From contig OZ245888.1 of assembly GCA_965229565.1 (NCBI GenBank), positions 1,984,001 to 2,048,000 on the forward strand: a stretch of 64,000 nt of DNA, given 5' to 3'. Position numbers and translations under genes: made by a program. Below are positions 16,342 through 24,247 of the stretch, one piece after another; the first letter of the stretch is position 1; each line of letters begins with the position of its first letter. Below the pieces are notes generated by a model, which had not been told where the DNA came from, did not search any database, and saw nothing but the letters and a program-made list of their open reading frames with translations. This DNA is from JANQNX01 sp040217095. GTDB lineage: Bacteria > Pseudomonadota > Gammaproteobacteria > Eutrophobiales > Eutrophobiaceae.

Positions 16342-17822
16342 GATTTTTTCTGTTTGCGTTTCCTGCTTGCGCCAAGGGTAGAACCTGCCGCCTTGTATTC
16401 TGAACCGGTTTTTCTTAATTCTTTCATATCGTGTGCAGCTCGGGAATCCCGGTCCTTGTCTTCCTCGGATTTGGTATCGGTACATACACCCCATTCCAGT
16501 TCTTCATCCTGCATGTAGTTCTTGCCGAGTTGCCAGGCTATTTGTGCCCGCGCCAGTTCCACACCCATATAGAAAGCATGCGGCGCATCATCCTGTAATA
16601 ATTCCAGTTTCGGGAACAGGTCAAACGGGTTCGTACCCTGCTGTATGCCATCGCGGTTATACACGTGTATCCCCTCTTCGCTGAGCTGCACGCGATAACT
16701 GGGGTCTTTGATATCCTGGTAGGTTTCGTATATTTCCTCGGCACTGTAGAGAAAGGGACGGCGCGCATGCAAACCCAGCAGGCCACTATCCAGACCTTTC
16801 GGCAGGCTGCTGTCCTGTCTTGCCGTAAACATGATACGCCTTGCCAGGTCAGCCTCACGCACAGCAGTCCGGCAATGTTTGCTGACCTCGGTGGCCAGGA
16901 CTGCATTCAAATTCATCTCCGAAATCAGTCCGAACAGTATGGCATTGATGCCGGTAGTATCGGCCTCGGTCAATTCAGTCAGGTTACCAATACCCATCAT
17001 GATCTGAATTTCCGGATAGCGTGCTCTTAGCTCGTGGTAACGCAGGATCGATTGCGTGAATCCAAAATGAATCGGATCCAGGATGGCATCGGCAAAAAAA
17101 GGCCTGTCTTTTTGCATAAACTTGTCGATTGCGCGATATAGAGAGGGCATGTCGGTATGCTGTTCGGGTATCAGTATTGGTATCGCATCGACTTCATCCG
17201 CTATCCACAGGGTGCTCTCTTTCAGGCTGAGCAGGTAATCGGCACCGGCACGACCGCCACGCAGCAAATCTTCTTCATCCAGTGAATCAATACTGACTAT
17301 GAATCCAGCCTCATGCAGCGCTGTTAACGTCTCTTCCATGTGCGGGAACGGGGTATCCGGGAGACAACCGATATCGATCACATCGGCCCCGTCAGCGCGA
17401 TAGCGTTCCGCGCGTTGTAAAATGTTTTCAATACTGACCATGGGCGCATCCACGATCTCGGCGAAAATTGCCACGTCAAACATATCCAGTGATGGCTTTG
17501 TCCCCTCACGGCCGAAATAACGAGGCAGGTCTTTCAGGTCGATGGGGCCGCGCTCAAATGGCACCCCTTTTTCAGCAGAGAGCTTATCCAGGTCACCACG
17601 ACACAAACCAGGCACGATAACCCGGTCGTAGCTATCCAGTTGTTCAAGGCGTCGCGACAACATCTGTGCCGTCATCAACGCGGCTACGCTGACACCTACT
17701 TCACGTATATCGTAGGTAAATTCGTCGGGCGACATTTCCTCAAGGATACGAGCCAGGCGCTTTTGCGCCAGCTTGCCAGTGAGGAACAGGATATGATGGC
17801 TGGAATGACCGTTATCTTGCAT
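16338..17822 (-). CDS. DUF6513/dihydropteroate synthase-like protein (methanopterin-type pterin synthesis)
   Basis: A 494-residue protein: an N-terminal DUF6513-like domain (ILFLTGKLAQKRLARIL, VIVPGLCRGDLDKLS) followed by a pterin-binding TIM barrel (ADGADVIDIGCLPDTPFPH, FIVSIDSLDEEDLLRGGRAGADYLLSL, ILDPIHFGF) and a C-terminal extension with a basic tail. True FolP is encoded separately at 21312-22133, so this paralogue most likely serves a different pterin, as in methylotrophs and methanogens where a DHPS-like enzyme acts in tetrahydromethanopterin synthesis. It begins the coupled trio. It is divergent from pqqB with about 330 bases between. Confidence 0.84.
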   Translation of the reverse strand: MQDNGHSSHHILFLTGKLAQKRLARILEEMSPDEFTYDIREVGVSVAALMTAQMLSRRLEQLDSYDRVIVPGLCRGDLDKLSAEKGVPFERGPIDLKDLPRYFGREGTKPSLDMFDVAIFAEIVDAPMVSIENILQRAERYRADGADVIDIGCLPDTPFPHMEETLTALHEAGFIVSIDSLDEEDLLRGGRAGADYLLSLKESTLWIADEVDAIPILIPEQHTDMPSLYRAIDKFMQKDRPFFADAILDPIHFGFTQSILRYHELRARYPEIQIMMGIGNLTELTEADTTGINAILFGLISEMNLNAVLATEVSKHCRTAVREADLARRIMFTARQDSSLPKGLDSGLLGLHARRPFLYSAEEIYETYQDIKDPSYRVQLSEEGIHVYNRDGIQQGTNPFDLFPKLELLQDDAPHAFYMGVELARAQIAWQLGKNYMQDEELEWGVCTDTKSEEDKDRDSRAAHDMKELRKTGSEYKAAGSTLGASRKRKQKKS

Positions 17823-17880
17823 GGCAGCGCATTATAAGCAGCAGGCTATGGTTTTGAGAGTATTATTTTTTTTGCGTCAT

Positions 17881-17928
17881 TGGTTGCTAACAACCATCGA
17901 TTAGTTACATTGATCCAGAAACCGGCAT
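17881..17928 (+). promoter_or_regulatory. Putative enhancer site upstream of pqqB
   Basis: Two elements lie here. TGGTTG-CTAA-CAACCA at 17881-17896 is a perfect inverted repeat. ATCCAGAAACCGGCAT at 17913-17928 matches the 16-bp palindrome upstream of pqqA (52382-52397) at 12 of 16 positions, with the left half-site identical. The pqqA site is also flanked by TGGTTG and CAACCA. The centre of the second element lies 119.5 bases before the -12 C of the promoter at 18025-18041, a usual distance for a sigma-54 activator. Confidence 0.5.
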
Positions 17929-18024
17929 CTTGCACCCGTTTTTTAATTAGAAAATACATAATTTAACAAAGATATATTATTGTTTTTTATAGATTTATTA
18001 AATTTACAATGATTGTATTTACAG

Positions 18025-18041
18025 CTGGCATGATAATCGCT
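18025..18041 (+). promoter_or_regulatory. Putative sigma-54 (-24/-12) promoter of pqqB
   Basis: CTGGCATG-ATAA-TCGCT matches the YTGGCACG-N4-TTGCW consensus with two mismatches; the GG (18027-18028) and GC (18039-18040) dinucleotides have the exact required spacing. Transcription would begin near 18052, giving a leader of about 100 bases before the pqqB ATG. The rest of this 330-base gap is AT-rich and shows no reading frame. Confidence 0.55.
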
Positions 18042-18151
18042 CAAGACACAGTAACATAGACTTTTAAACAAGCGTAATCAGTAAGTTAGTATGAATTTTT
18101 GATTTCACTTATTATGCGCATAACCCCATAACAGAATTTACAATACGACTC

Positions 18152-19066
18152 ATGCATATTCATTTACTCGGTACCGGCGCTGGTGGAGGTTTCCCCCAGT
18201 GGAATTGTAACTGCAGCAACTGCAAAAGATTGCGCGAAGGCACTATCAAGAGCAGTGCCCGCACCCAGTCTTCGATCACGGTCAGCAGTAACGGTGTCGA
18301 CTGGATTTTATTTAATGCCTCTCCTGACATTCGTGCACAAATAGAATCGTTCCCGCCGTTACAACCCGCACGGCAGGTACGCGATACCGGCATCAGTTCC
18401 ATTATCCTGTGCGATGGTCAAATAGATCATTCCACGGGCATGCTCATATTGCGAGAACATGATAAACCCTGGGATGTCTATTGTACCGCGAGTGTCTACG
18501 AGGACATGACTACCGGCTACCCTATCTTCAACATCCTGGGCCATTTCCGCGGCGTAAACTGGCATGAAGTAGGCACAGATGAAAAACCATTCACTATCCC
18601 CAAGGCAGACGGTCTGATTTTCACCGCCGTGCCTTTGAAAAGTGAAGCACCTCCGTATTCACCGCATCGTCATAATACGGTGCCCGGTGATAACGTCGGT
18701 TACCGGGTAGAAGACACCAATACCGGCAAGAACCTGTTCTATGCCCCCGGGTTGGGCGTGATTGAAGACCATGTCTATGAATACATGAAAAATGCTGACG
18801 TGGTACTGGTTGATGGTACCGTGTGGACTAACGATGAGATGTCGCGACACGGTATCAGCGACAAGTTGGCCAGCGAGATGGGACACCTGGACCAATCCAG
18901 CCAGGGCGGTATCAAGGACATCCTCAGCAGCCTCGAAAAACCCCGAAAAATCCTGATCCATATCAATAACACCAATCCGATACTGGACGAAGATTCACCT
19001 GAAAGGAAACAGCTTGATGAACTTGGGATCGAGGTCTCATACGATGGAATGGACATACACATTTAA
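18152..19066 (+). CDS. pqqB: PQQ biosynthesis protein PqqB
   Basis: A 304-residue metallo-beta-lactamase-fold protein. MHIHLLGTGAGGGFPQWNC at the start, the paired-cysteine CNCSNCKRLR, LFNASPDIRAQI, CDGQIDHSTGML, and SEMGHLDQSSQGGI and LIHINNTNPIL near the end are all PqqB signatures. PqqB is a hydroxylase-type enzyme acting on the cross-linked peptide product during PQQ synthesis. First gene of pqqBCDE; pqqA is not immediately upstream but at 52570. The shine-dalgarno is weak. pqqC follows after 18 bases. Confidence 0.97.
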   Translation: MHIHLLGTGAGGGFPQWNCNCSNCKRLREGTIKSSARTQSSITVSSNGVDWILFNASPDIRAQIESFPPLQPARQVRDTGISSIILCDGQIDHSTGMLILREHDKPWDVYCTASVYEDMTTGYPIFNILGHFRGVNWHEVGTDEKPFTIPKADGLIFTAVPLKSEAPPYSPHRHNTVPGDNVGYRVEDTNTGKNLFYAPGLGVIEDHVYEYMKNADVVLVDGTVWTNDEMSRHGISDKLASEMGHLDQSSQGGIKDILSSLEKPRKILIHINNTNPILDEDSPERKQLDELGIEVSYDGMDIHI

Positions 19067-19084
19067 TACCGGAGAGAAGAATCA

Positions 19085-19810
19085 ATGTCAGAAGTAAAAC
19101 AACCCTGGACCCGCGAGGAGTTTGAAGAACAGCTACGCGCCAAGGAAAAGTATTATCACATCAACCATGAATTCCATGTACTGATGAACGAGGGCGGACT
19201 TGACAAGGAGGCGGTACAGGGCTGGGTAGCAAACCGTTTTTACTATCAAACAACCATCCCTATCAAGGATGCGGCAATCATGTCTAACTGCCCCGACCGC
19301 GACACCCGCCGCATGTGGGTTCAGCGAATTATCGATCATGACGGCACAGAAGGTGATGAAGGTGGCATTGAGGCCTGGTTGCAACTGGCCGAGGCAGTGG
19401 GACTAACTCGTGAAGAAGTGACGTCTTACAAGCATGTACTACCTGGTGTTCGCTTCGCGATTGACGCATATACCAATTTTGCCAGGCGCGCGACCTGGCA
19501 AGAGGCCGCAAGTTCGTCTCTGACAGAATTGTTTGCACCGAAGATTCACCAACGAAGATTGGACAAATGGCCCGAACTGTATCCATGGATTGACGAAACA
19601 GGCTATAGCTATTTCCGGAAACGCCTGACCGAGGCCCGACGTGATGTTCAGCATGGACTCGATATCACACTGGAGTATTATAAAACCCGTGAAGAACAGG
19701 AACGCGCACTGGATATCCTGCAGTTTAAACTGGATATCCTCTGGACCATGCTGGACTGCATGTGGATGGCGTACATTGAGAAAAAACCACCCTTTCATAA
19801 CTGTGGATAG
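19085..19810 (+). CDS. pqqC: Pyrroloquinoline-quinone synthase PqqC
   Basis: A 241-residue helical oxidase that carries out the last ring closure and oxidation to PQQ using oxygen, without a metal. Recognised by KEKYYHINHEFHVLMNEG, GWVANRFYYQTTIPIKDAAI, RRMWVQRIIDHDGTEGDEGG, and TEARRDVQHGLDITLEYY near the C-terminus. A GGAGAG site lies 8 bases before the ATG. Standard length and position between pqqB and pqqD. Confidence 0.97.
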   Translation: MSEVKQPWTREEFEEQLRAKEKYYHINHEFHVLMNEGGLDKEAVQGWVANRFYYQTTIPIKDAAIMSNCPDRDTRRMWVQRIIDHDGTEGDEGGIEAWLQLAEAVGLTREEVTSYKHVLPGVRFAIDAYTNFARRATWQEAASSSLTELFAPKIHQRRLDKWPELYPWIDETGYSYFRKRLTEARRDVQHGLDITLEYYKTREEQERALDILQFKLDILWTMLDCMWMAYIEKKPPFHNCG

Positions 19811-19813
19811 ACA

Positions 19814-20089
19814 ATGACGATAAACAAGACAGAGATACCTGAAGTCGCTCCGACATTTCGTGTGCAATGGGAAGAAGCACAAAATTGCTACGTGGTGTTG
19901 TACCCGGAAGGTATGGTCAAGCTCAACCAGAGTTCCGGTGAAATTATGAGCCGCGTTGATGGTCAGACAAGTATCGAGCAAATAATTAAAGATTTGGAAG
20001 CGGCATTTTCCGAATCCAACCTGGAAAATGACGTGATTAAATTTTTGGAGGTCGCTTATGACAACGGCTGGATCAGAAACAAAAAGTGA
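19814..20089 (+). CDS. pqqD: PQQ biosynthesis peptide chaperone PqqD
   Basis: A 91-residue winged-helix peptide-binding protein (RiPP recognition element) that presents PqqA to PqqE. The pattern VQWEEAQNCYVVLYPEGMVKLNQSSGEIM and VDGQTSIEQII is diagnostic. It starts 3 bases after pqqC and overlaps the start of pqqE by 32 bases. PqqD alone, not a PqqC-PqqD fusion, is present here. Confidence 0.96.
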   Translation: MTINKTEIPEVAPTFRVQWEEAQNCYVVLYPEGMVKLNQSSGEIMSRVDGQTSIEQIIKDLEAAFSESNLENDVIKFLEVAYDNGWIRNKK

Positions 20090-21215
20090 CATAAACCCAC
20101 CCTTGTGGCTATTGGCGGAACTGACGTACAAGTGTCCGTTGCAATGTCCGTATTGTTCAAACCCGGTAGAAATTGCCAAGTACCAGAATGAGCTGACTAC
20201 CGAGGACTGGGTGCGCGTCATGCGACAGGCCCGGAAGATGGGCGCCACACAGCTGGGTTTTTCCGGTGGCGAACCGCTGGTTCGCCAGGACCTGGAAGAA
20301 TTGATCCAGGAGGCGCGTCATCTCGGCTATTACACCAACCTGATTACCTCCGGTGTTGGTATGGATGAAGCCCGGGTTAAACGTTTCAAGGATGCGGGTT
20401 TGGATCATATCCAGATCAGTTTCCAGGCAAGTAACGAAGAATTGAATAACTACCTTGGTGGCACCAAGTCATTCCAGCACAAGAAGGAAATGGCCCGCAT
20501 TGTGAAGGAATATGAATACCCAATGGTGCTCAATATCGTTATACATCGTAAGAATATCGACCAGATACGCGATATCCTTGATATGACCGTCGAATTGAAG
20601 GCCGATTACGTTGAATTGGCCAGTACCCAATACTATGGCTGGTCACGTATTAACGTTGATCAACTTCTGCCAACAAAAAAACAGTTGGCGAATGCAGAAA
20701 AAGTTGCGAAGGAATACCAGGAAAAGATGAAAGGTAAATCCAAGATCATCTACGTGATCCCGGATTATTTTGAGACCCGGCCCAAGCCCTGTATGAATGG
20801 CTGGGGCGCCATTTTCCTGACCATCGCCCCTGATGGTACTGCACTGCCCTGCCACGAGGCCGGTCAATTACCAATCGAATTTCCTAACCTCAAGGATATG
20901 AGCGTACAGGAAGCCTGGAATGATTCACCCGGGTTTAATCACTTCCGTGGCTTCGACTGGATGGTCGAACCCTGCCGTTCCTGTCCGGAAAAGACCAAGG
21001 ACTTTGGCGGCTGTCGCTGCCAGGCCTTTATGCTGACCGGTGATGCCAGGAATGCCGACCCGGTGTGCGACAAATCACCCTATCACCAGCAGTTACAGGA
21101 TGATGTAAAGCGGATTAACGTACTGGCAGAGGAAGAATTCGACAACAAGGTCGATGAAAAACCGCTGATCTTCCGCAACATGAAGAACTCAAAGAAGCAG
21201 ATGGAAGAAGCTTAA
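20058..21215 (+). CDS. pqqE: PqqA peptide cyclase PqqE (radical SAM)
   Basis: A 385-residue radical SAM/SPASM enzyme that cross-links the Glu and Tyr side chains of PqqA. CPLQCPYC (CxxxCxxC) near residue 24, FSGGEPLVRQDL, and auxiliary-cluster cysteines in LPCHEAG, CRSCPEKTKDFGGCRCQAF and DPVCDKSPYH. GGAGG at 20046-20050 precedes the ATG by 7 bases, which supports this start inside pqqD and translational coupling. It is the last pqq gene here; no PqqF/PqqG peptidase gene follows. The downstream gap holds a small repeat element. Confidence 0.97.
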   Translation: MTTAGSETKSDINPPLWLLAELTYKCPLQCPYCSNPVEIAKYQNELTTEDWVRVMRQARKMGATQLGFSGGEPLVRQDLEELIQEARHLGYYTNLITSGVGMDEARVKRFKDAGLDHIQISFQASNEELNNYLGGTKSFQHKKEMARIVKEYEYPMVLNIVIHRKNIDQIRDILDMTVELKADYVELASTQYYGWSRINVDQLLPTKKQLANAEKVAKEYQEKMKGKSKIIYVIPDYFETRPKPCMNGWGAIFLTIAPDGTALPCHEAGQLPIEFPNLKDMSVQEAWNDSPGFNHFRGFDWMVEPCRSCPEKTKDFGGCRCQAFMLTGDARNADPVCDKSPYHQQLQDDVKRINVLAEEEFDNKVDEKPLIFRNMKNSKKQMEEA

Positions 21216-21222
21216 CGAGCTA

Positions 21223-21300
21223 TGTCATTTCGACGTCTCGTAGAGACGGAGAAATCTCTTTGTTGTACCGGCACAGTTTCTCGCTGCGCTTGAAATGACA
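21223..21300. repeat. MITE-like palindromic repeat element
   Basis: A 78-base element bounded by TGTCATTTC and GAAATGACA (perfect 9-base inverted ends), with an inner hairpin CGTCTC-GTA-GAGACG at 21234-21248. It lies between the convergent ends of pqqE and folP, where it may also serve as a bidirectional terminator. The left half resembles the sequence at 26138-26185. Confidence 0.6.
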
Positions 21301-21311
21301 GAAAGCGCTAG

Positions 21312-22133
21312 CTAGCTATTCATGATCGCCCAGGCCACGTCTGCGGCCTGGCGATTCGGTTTAACATCATGAACCCGGAATATCTTGACGCCTGTTAAAA
21401 CACCAATGGTGGTAGTGGCTGTCGTTGCCCCAACAAGTTCTTCGGGCGAATTCACCGTACATATTGTACCCATGAAGCGCTTGCGACTGGTTCCCAGTAG
21501 CACCGGGTAACCCGTCGCGACATACTTATCAAGATTGTTTAGCAGAACCAGGTTGTGATCACGGGTCTTGCCAAAACCTATGCCCGGATCGATACATAGA
21601 TTGTCTTTTTTTATTCCTTTTGCAAGGCACTGCTCAGCACGCGTGATAAGAAAATGCTCTATATCTGCAACAACGTCATCATAGCTGGGGTTATCCTGCA
21701 TGGTTTCAGGCGTGCCCTGCATATGCATGATGATATAGGGACACTGCTTTTTAGCACATAGATCAATGATTGAGGGATCATCGTTACCACCGGATACATC
21801 GTTAACAATACTGGCGCCGGCTTCGAGTGCTGCCTCGGCCACATCGGCACGAGTCGTATCGATACTGATCGCGACATGTTCTGGGATGGTTTCACTGATT
21901 GCCTCAATAATATGTACAACGCGGGAAATCTGTTCTTCAGCACTGACACGCTGCGAACCGGGCCGCGTGGATTCACCACCGACATCAATGATATCGGCAC
22001 CTTCATCGATCATTTGCTTTCCATGATTTATCGCGACTTCCAGATCAGTAAATTTGCCACCATCAGAAAAGCTATCCGGCGTAACGTTGAGAATGCCCAT
22101 GATCAGCGGGCCTTGTTTCCTAAAAACACTCAT
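21312..22133 (-). CDS. folP: Dihydropteroate synthase FolP
   Basis: A 273-residue TIM-barrel enzyme joining para-aminobenzoate to dihydropterin diphosphate in folate synthesis. MGILNVTPDSFSDGGKF, DIIDVGGESTRPGSQ, SIDTTRADVAEAAL, INDVSGG-type SIVNDVSGGNDD, IIMHMQGTP, CIDPGIGFGKTRDHN and LLGTSRKRFMG are all present. It is the canonical FolP, distinct from the DHPS-like paralogue at 16338-17822. Its start overlaps the stop of the peptidase gene by 4 bases. It is not next to ftsH or glmM as in E. coli. Confidence 0.96.
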   Translation of the reverse strand: MSVFRKQGPLIMGILNVTPDSFSDGGKFTDLEVAINHGKQMIDEGADIIDVGGESTRPGSQRVSAEEQISRVVHIIEAISETIPEHVAISIDTTRADVAEAALEAGASIVNDVSGGNDDPSIIDLCAKKQCPYIIMHMQGTPETMQDNPSYDDVVADIEHFLITRAEQCLAKGIKKDNLCIDPGIGFGKTRDHNLVLLNNLDKYVATGYPVLLGTSRKRFMGTICTVNSPEELVGATTATTTIGVLTGVKIFRVHDVKPNRQAADVAWAIMNS

Positions 22134-23080
22134 GACAATAATAAAGCCATGCTGTCGGTAGCCTCAATCAGTGCGTTCACCATGGATGTTTCACCGGCAA
22201 GATGCCCGGTATTTTTTATCATGTTCAGACTGGAGCCCGGGATAGCCTGATGTAATAACCAGGACGTCTCTGGCAGACAGGTCAAATCCTGGCGACCGTG
22301 AATTATCCTGACCGGTACTTTAGGTACCAGGTGAATATTGTCGAGTATTTGGTTGTCTTCCAGGAAGTACCGGTTACGTGCGTAATGCATTTCAATCCGG
22401 ACCTCGTTAACTAGTTTTTCCGGCTCTGTATTATCGAGCGTGTATTCCGTATTGAAACAATTTGTTACCACGCGGCCTGCCCATAAACCCCATGCCTTCG
22501 CGGCAGCAAGTTGTGTATCGTGATCATCAGAAAAAACACGACGGTGTAATTCCTTTATCAATTCCCGGCTGCCAGACACTTCAAAGCCCGTAATAAACTC
22601 GTTCCAGTAATCAGGCATGATTCGGTTGACCCCGGTGCCGGCAAACCAGTCAAAGTCCTGTTGCCGTGCCAGGAAACTGCCGCGGAGTATCATGCCGGTC
22701 ACGTGTGACGGGTAGTGTTCCGCGTATAACAGGGCCAGCGTTGCGCCCCATGAACCGCCAAACAACAGCCATTTCTCAATAGCAAGCGTCTGTCTTATAG
22801 CCTCAATGTCTGCAATCAGTGCCTGGGTCGTATTGGCTTCAACATGTCCGTTGGGGGTTGATCGATTGCAGCCGCGTTGATCAAGTAGAATGACGCGATA
22901 TTTTTCAGGGTTGAAATAACGACGGTGGTTCTCGTTACAACCCGAACCGGGGCCACCATGCAGAAAAACAACCGGAATACCGGCAGGGTTGCCTGCCTGC
23001 TCGTAGTACACCACATGGTCTGAACCGGTTTGTAACTTGTCAGAGGCAAATGCCGCGATTTCAGGATAAAGTTCTCTCAA
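22130..23080 (-). CDS. pip: Proline iminopeptidase
   Basis: A 316-residue alpha/beta-hydrolase that removes N-terminal proline from peptides. Signatures: VVFLHGGPGSGCNENHRRYFNP, LLDQRGCNRSTPNG, the nucleophile elbow FGGSWGATLALLYAEHYP with the catalytic Ser, IIHGRQDLTC with the catalytic Asp region, and the His in KNTGHLAGE. No signal peptide is visible, so it is cytoplasmic. It is upstream of folP in a three-gene run with the SHOCT protein (8 bases apart). It is not a PqqF-type metalloprotease and should not be counted as a PQQ gene. Confidence 0.93.
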   Translation of the reverse strand: MRELYPEIAAFASDKLQTGSDHVVYYEQAGNPAGIPVVFLHGGPGSGCNENHRRYFNPEKYRVILLDQRGCNRSTPNGHVEANTTQALIADIEAIRQTLAIEKWLLFGGSWGATLALLYAEHYPSHVTGMILRGSFLARQQDFDWFAGTGVNRIMPDYWNEFITGFEVSGSRELIKELHRRVFSDDHDTQLAAAKAWGLWAGRVVTNCFNTEYTLDNTEPEKLVNEVRIEMHYARNRYFLEDNQILDNIHLVPKVPVRIIHGRQDLTCLPETSWLLHQAIPGSSLNMIKNTGHLAGETSMVNALIEATDSMALLLS

Positions 23081-23088
23081 AACGAGGA

Positions 23089-24054
23089 TTAGATATCGTT
23101 AAGTATTTCCTGGCGTTTCGCGTCATATTCTTCCTTGCTGATGAGATCTTTAGCCAACAACGCATCAAGGGTCGCCATTCGTTCTTCTATACTACGCGTA
23201 TCATTATTCGATGATGAACCGCCACCCTGCTCCATATCATCAATCTGCTGTCGCATTCGCGCCATTTCAGCACGCATCTCACGACGCTGTTTGGCAAGCA
23301 GGGCGGCCTCCCTTTCCAGCTGTTTTTCGCCCCTGCCCTTGAATCGTTCTTCCAGTTCTTTTTGTTGTGCAGCATAAGCGGCTGCCGTAGTCTCCAGGTC
23401 GATCTCGAACCAGTCTTTTCTTCGCTTGTCACCAACAGTCTTGTATTCAACACCCCGCAGTCTTATGACGTCCTTATCAAAACCTCCAAACACCTTTCCA
23501 GTACGTTCAGCCTTATCAAGTCCAAACAGTGTTGCAGACGTTCCTGTGTCACCAGGATCGAGTACGCGCTCCAATTCATCATTTATTGCAATTTCATAAT
23601 CACCAATAATAATGTTCAGCTTTCCATCTCTATAAAAAGCCCTGCCAGATGTAATAAATTTCTTTGTCAGAATCAGTAATTTGCGCTTACTGGACTGTAC
23701 CGTGAAAAAAAGATCCTGGTCGGGCTTTGCTTGGTTTAATCCCTTAACGATATTTTCGGCGAGTCGCCTGGCGGTTAAAAAGGTAAATACGGGTTCCGGC
23801 TGTTCATCCTGCCCGGAAAAACCTTCTCCACGAAGACTCAATGATTTCAGTGCTGCATCTATCTCTTGAATATCCAGTTTGACAGGATGCTGGTTTGGAC
23901 CATGTTTGTTTATGTCAAAATCAACCAACACGAATTGGTTATATCCAGACTTCCAGATAACATTTTCACTTTCAAATAAAGCATGTGCGTTTGATACAAA
24001 ACAAACACTGATAGAAAAAAGCAGTGCACTCGCAAAATAATTTAATGATTTCAT
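23089..24054 (-). CDS. Secreted SHOCT-domain protein of unknown function
   Basis: A 321-residue protein with a signal peptide (ASALLFSISVCFVSNAHA, cleavage near residue 25). The central part is strand-rich (LNIIIGDYEIAINDELERVLDPGD). Residues about 210-275 form a charged coiled coil (KELEERFKGRGEKQLEREA, MRAEMARMRQQIDDMEQ), and the end carries a SHOCT motif (LDALLAKDLISKEEYDAKRQ). SHOCT motifs occur at the C-termini of many unrelated proteins and probably aid oligomerisation. The N-terminal domain is not recognised. It heads the run with pip and folP. Confidence 0.72.
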   Translation of the reverse strand: MKSLNYFASALLFSISVCFVSNAHALFESENVIWKSGYNQFVLVDFDINKHGPNQHPVKLDIQEIDAALKSLSLRGEGFSGQDEQPEPVFTFLTARRLAENIVKGLNQAKPDQDLFFTVQSSKRKLLILTKKFITSGRAFYRDGKLNIIIGDYEIAINDELERVLDPGDTGTSATLFGLDKAERTGKVFGGFDKDVIRLRGVEYKTVGDKRRKDWFEIDLETTAAAYAAQQKELEERFKGRGEKQLEREAALLAKQRREMRAEMARMRQQIDDMEQGGGSSSNNDTRSIEERMATLDALLAKDLISKEEYDAKRQEILNDI

Positions 24055-24195
24055 ATATATATTATAAATAACGTTTTAGAGATATGTTGGTTATTATTAG
24101 CCGCATGTCCAATTATTACAAGAAGACCATTTGCTGCAATATCATCGTTTTAAGACAAACGTCTTGATATTAAATTCCGGCATTTTTATGACAAA

Positions 24196-24221
24196 AAAAA
24201 GGCCTCCGAAGAGGCCTTTTT
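24196..24221 (-). terminator. Rho-independent terminator of the porin gene
   Basis: Stem GGCCTC/GAGGCC (24201-24206 and 24211-24216) with a 4-base loop, extended by an A tract on one side and a T tract on the other. Read on the minus strand it lies 27 bases after the porin stop and ends in a run of U. Its A/T symmetry would let it work from either side. Confidence 0.88.
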
Positions 24222-24247
24222 AACTTCTTACTAATTCCAGATAAGTA

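Noticed and set aside
19439..20248. 269-codon open frame on the minus strand across pqqC-pqqD-pqqE
   Set aside because: It lies antisense to three well-identified genes and has no domain or ribosome site; an antisense shadow.
22130..23080. Peptidase next to pqqE as the PqqA-processing protease
   Set aside because: It is a serine alpha/beta-hydrolase of the proline iminopeptidase family, on the opposite strand and grouped with folP, not a PqqF/PqqG-type zinc protease.
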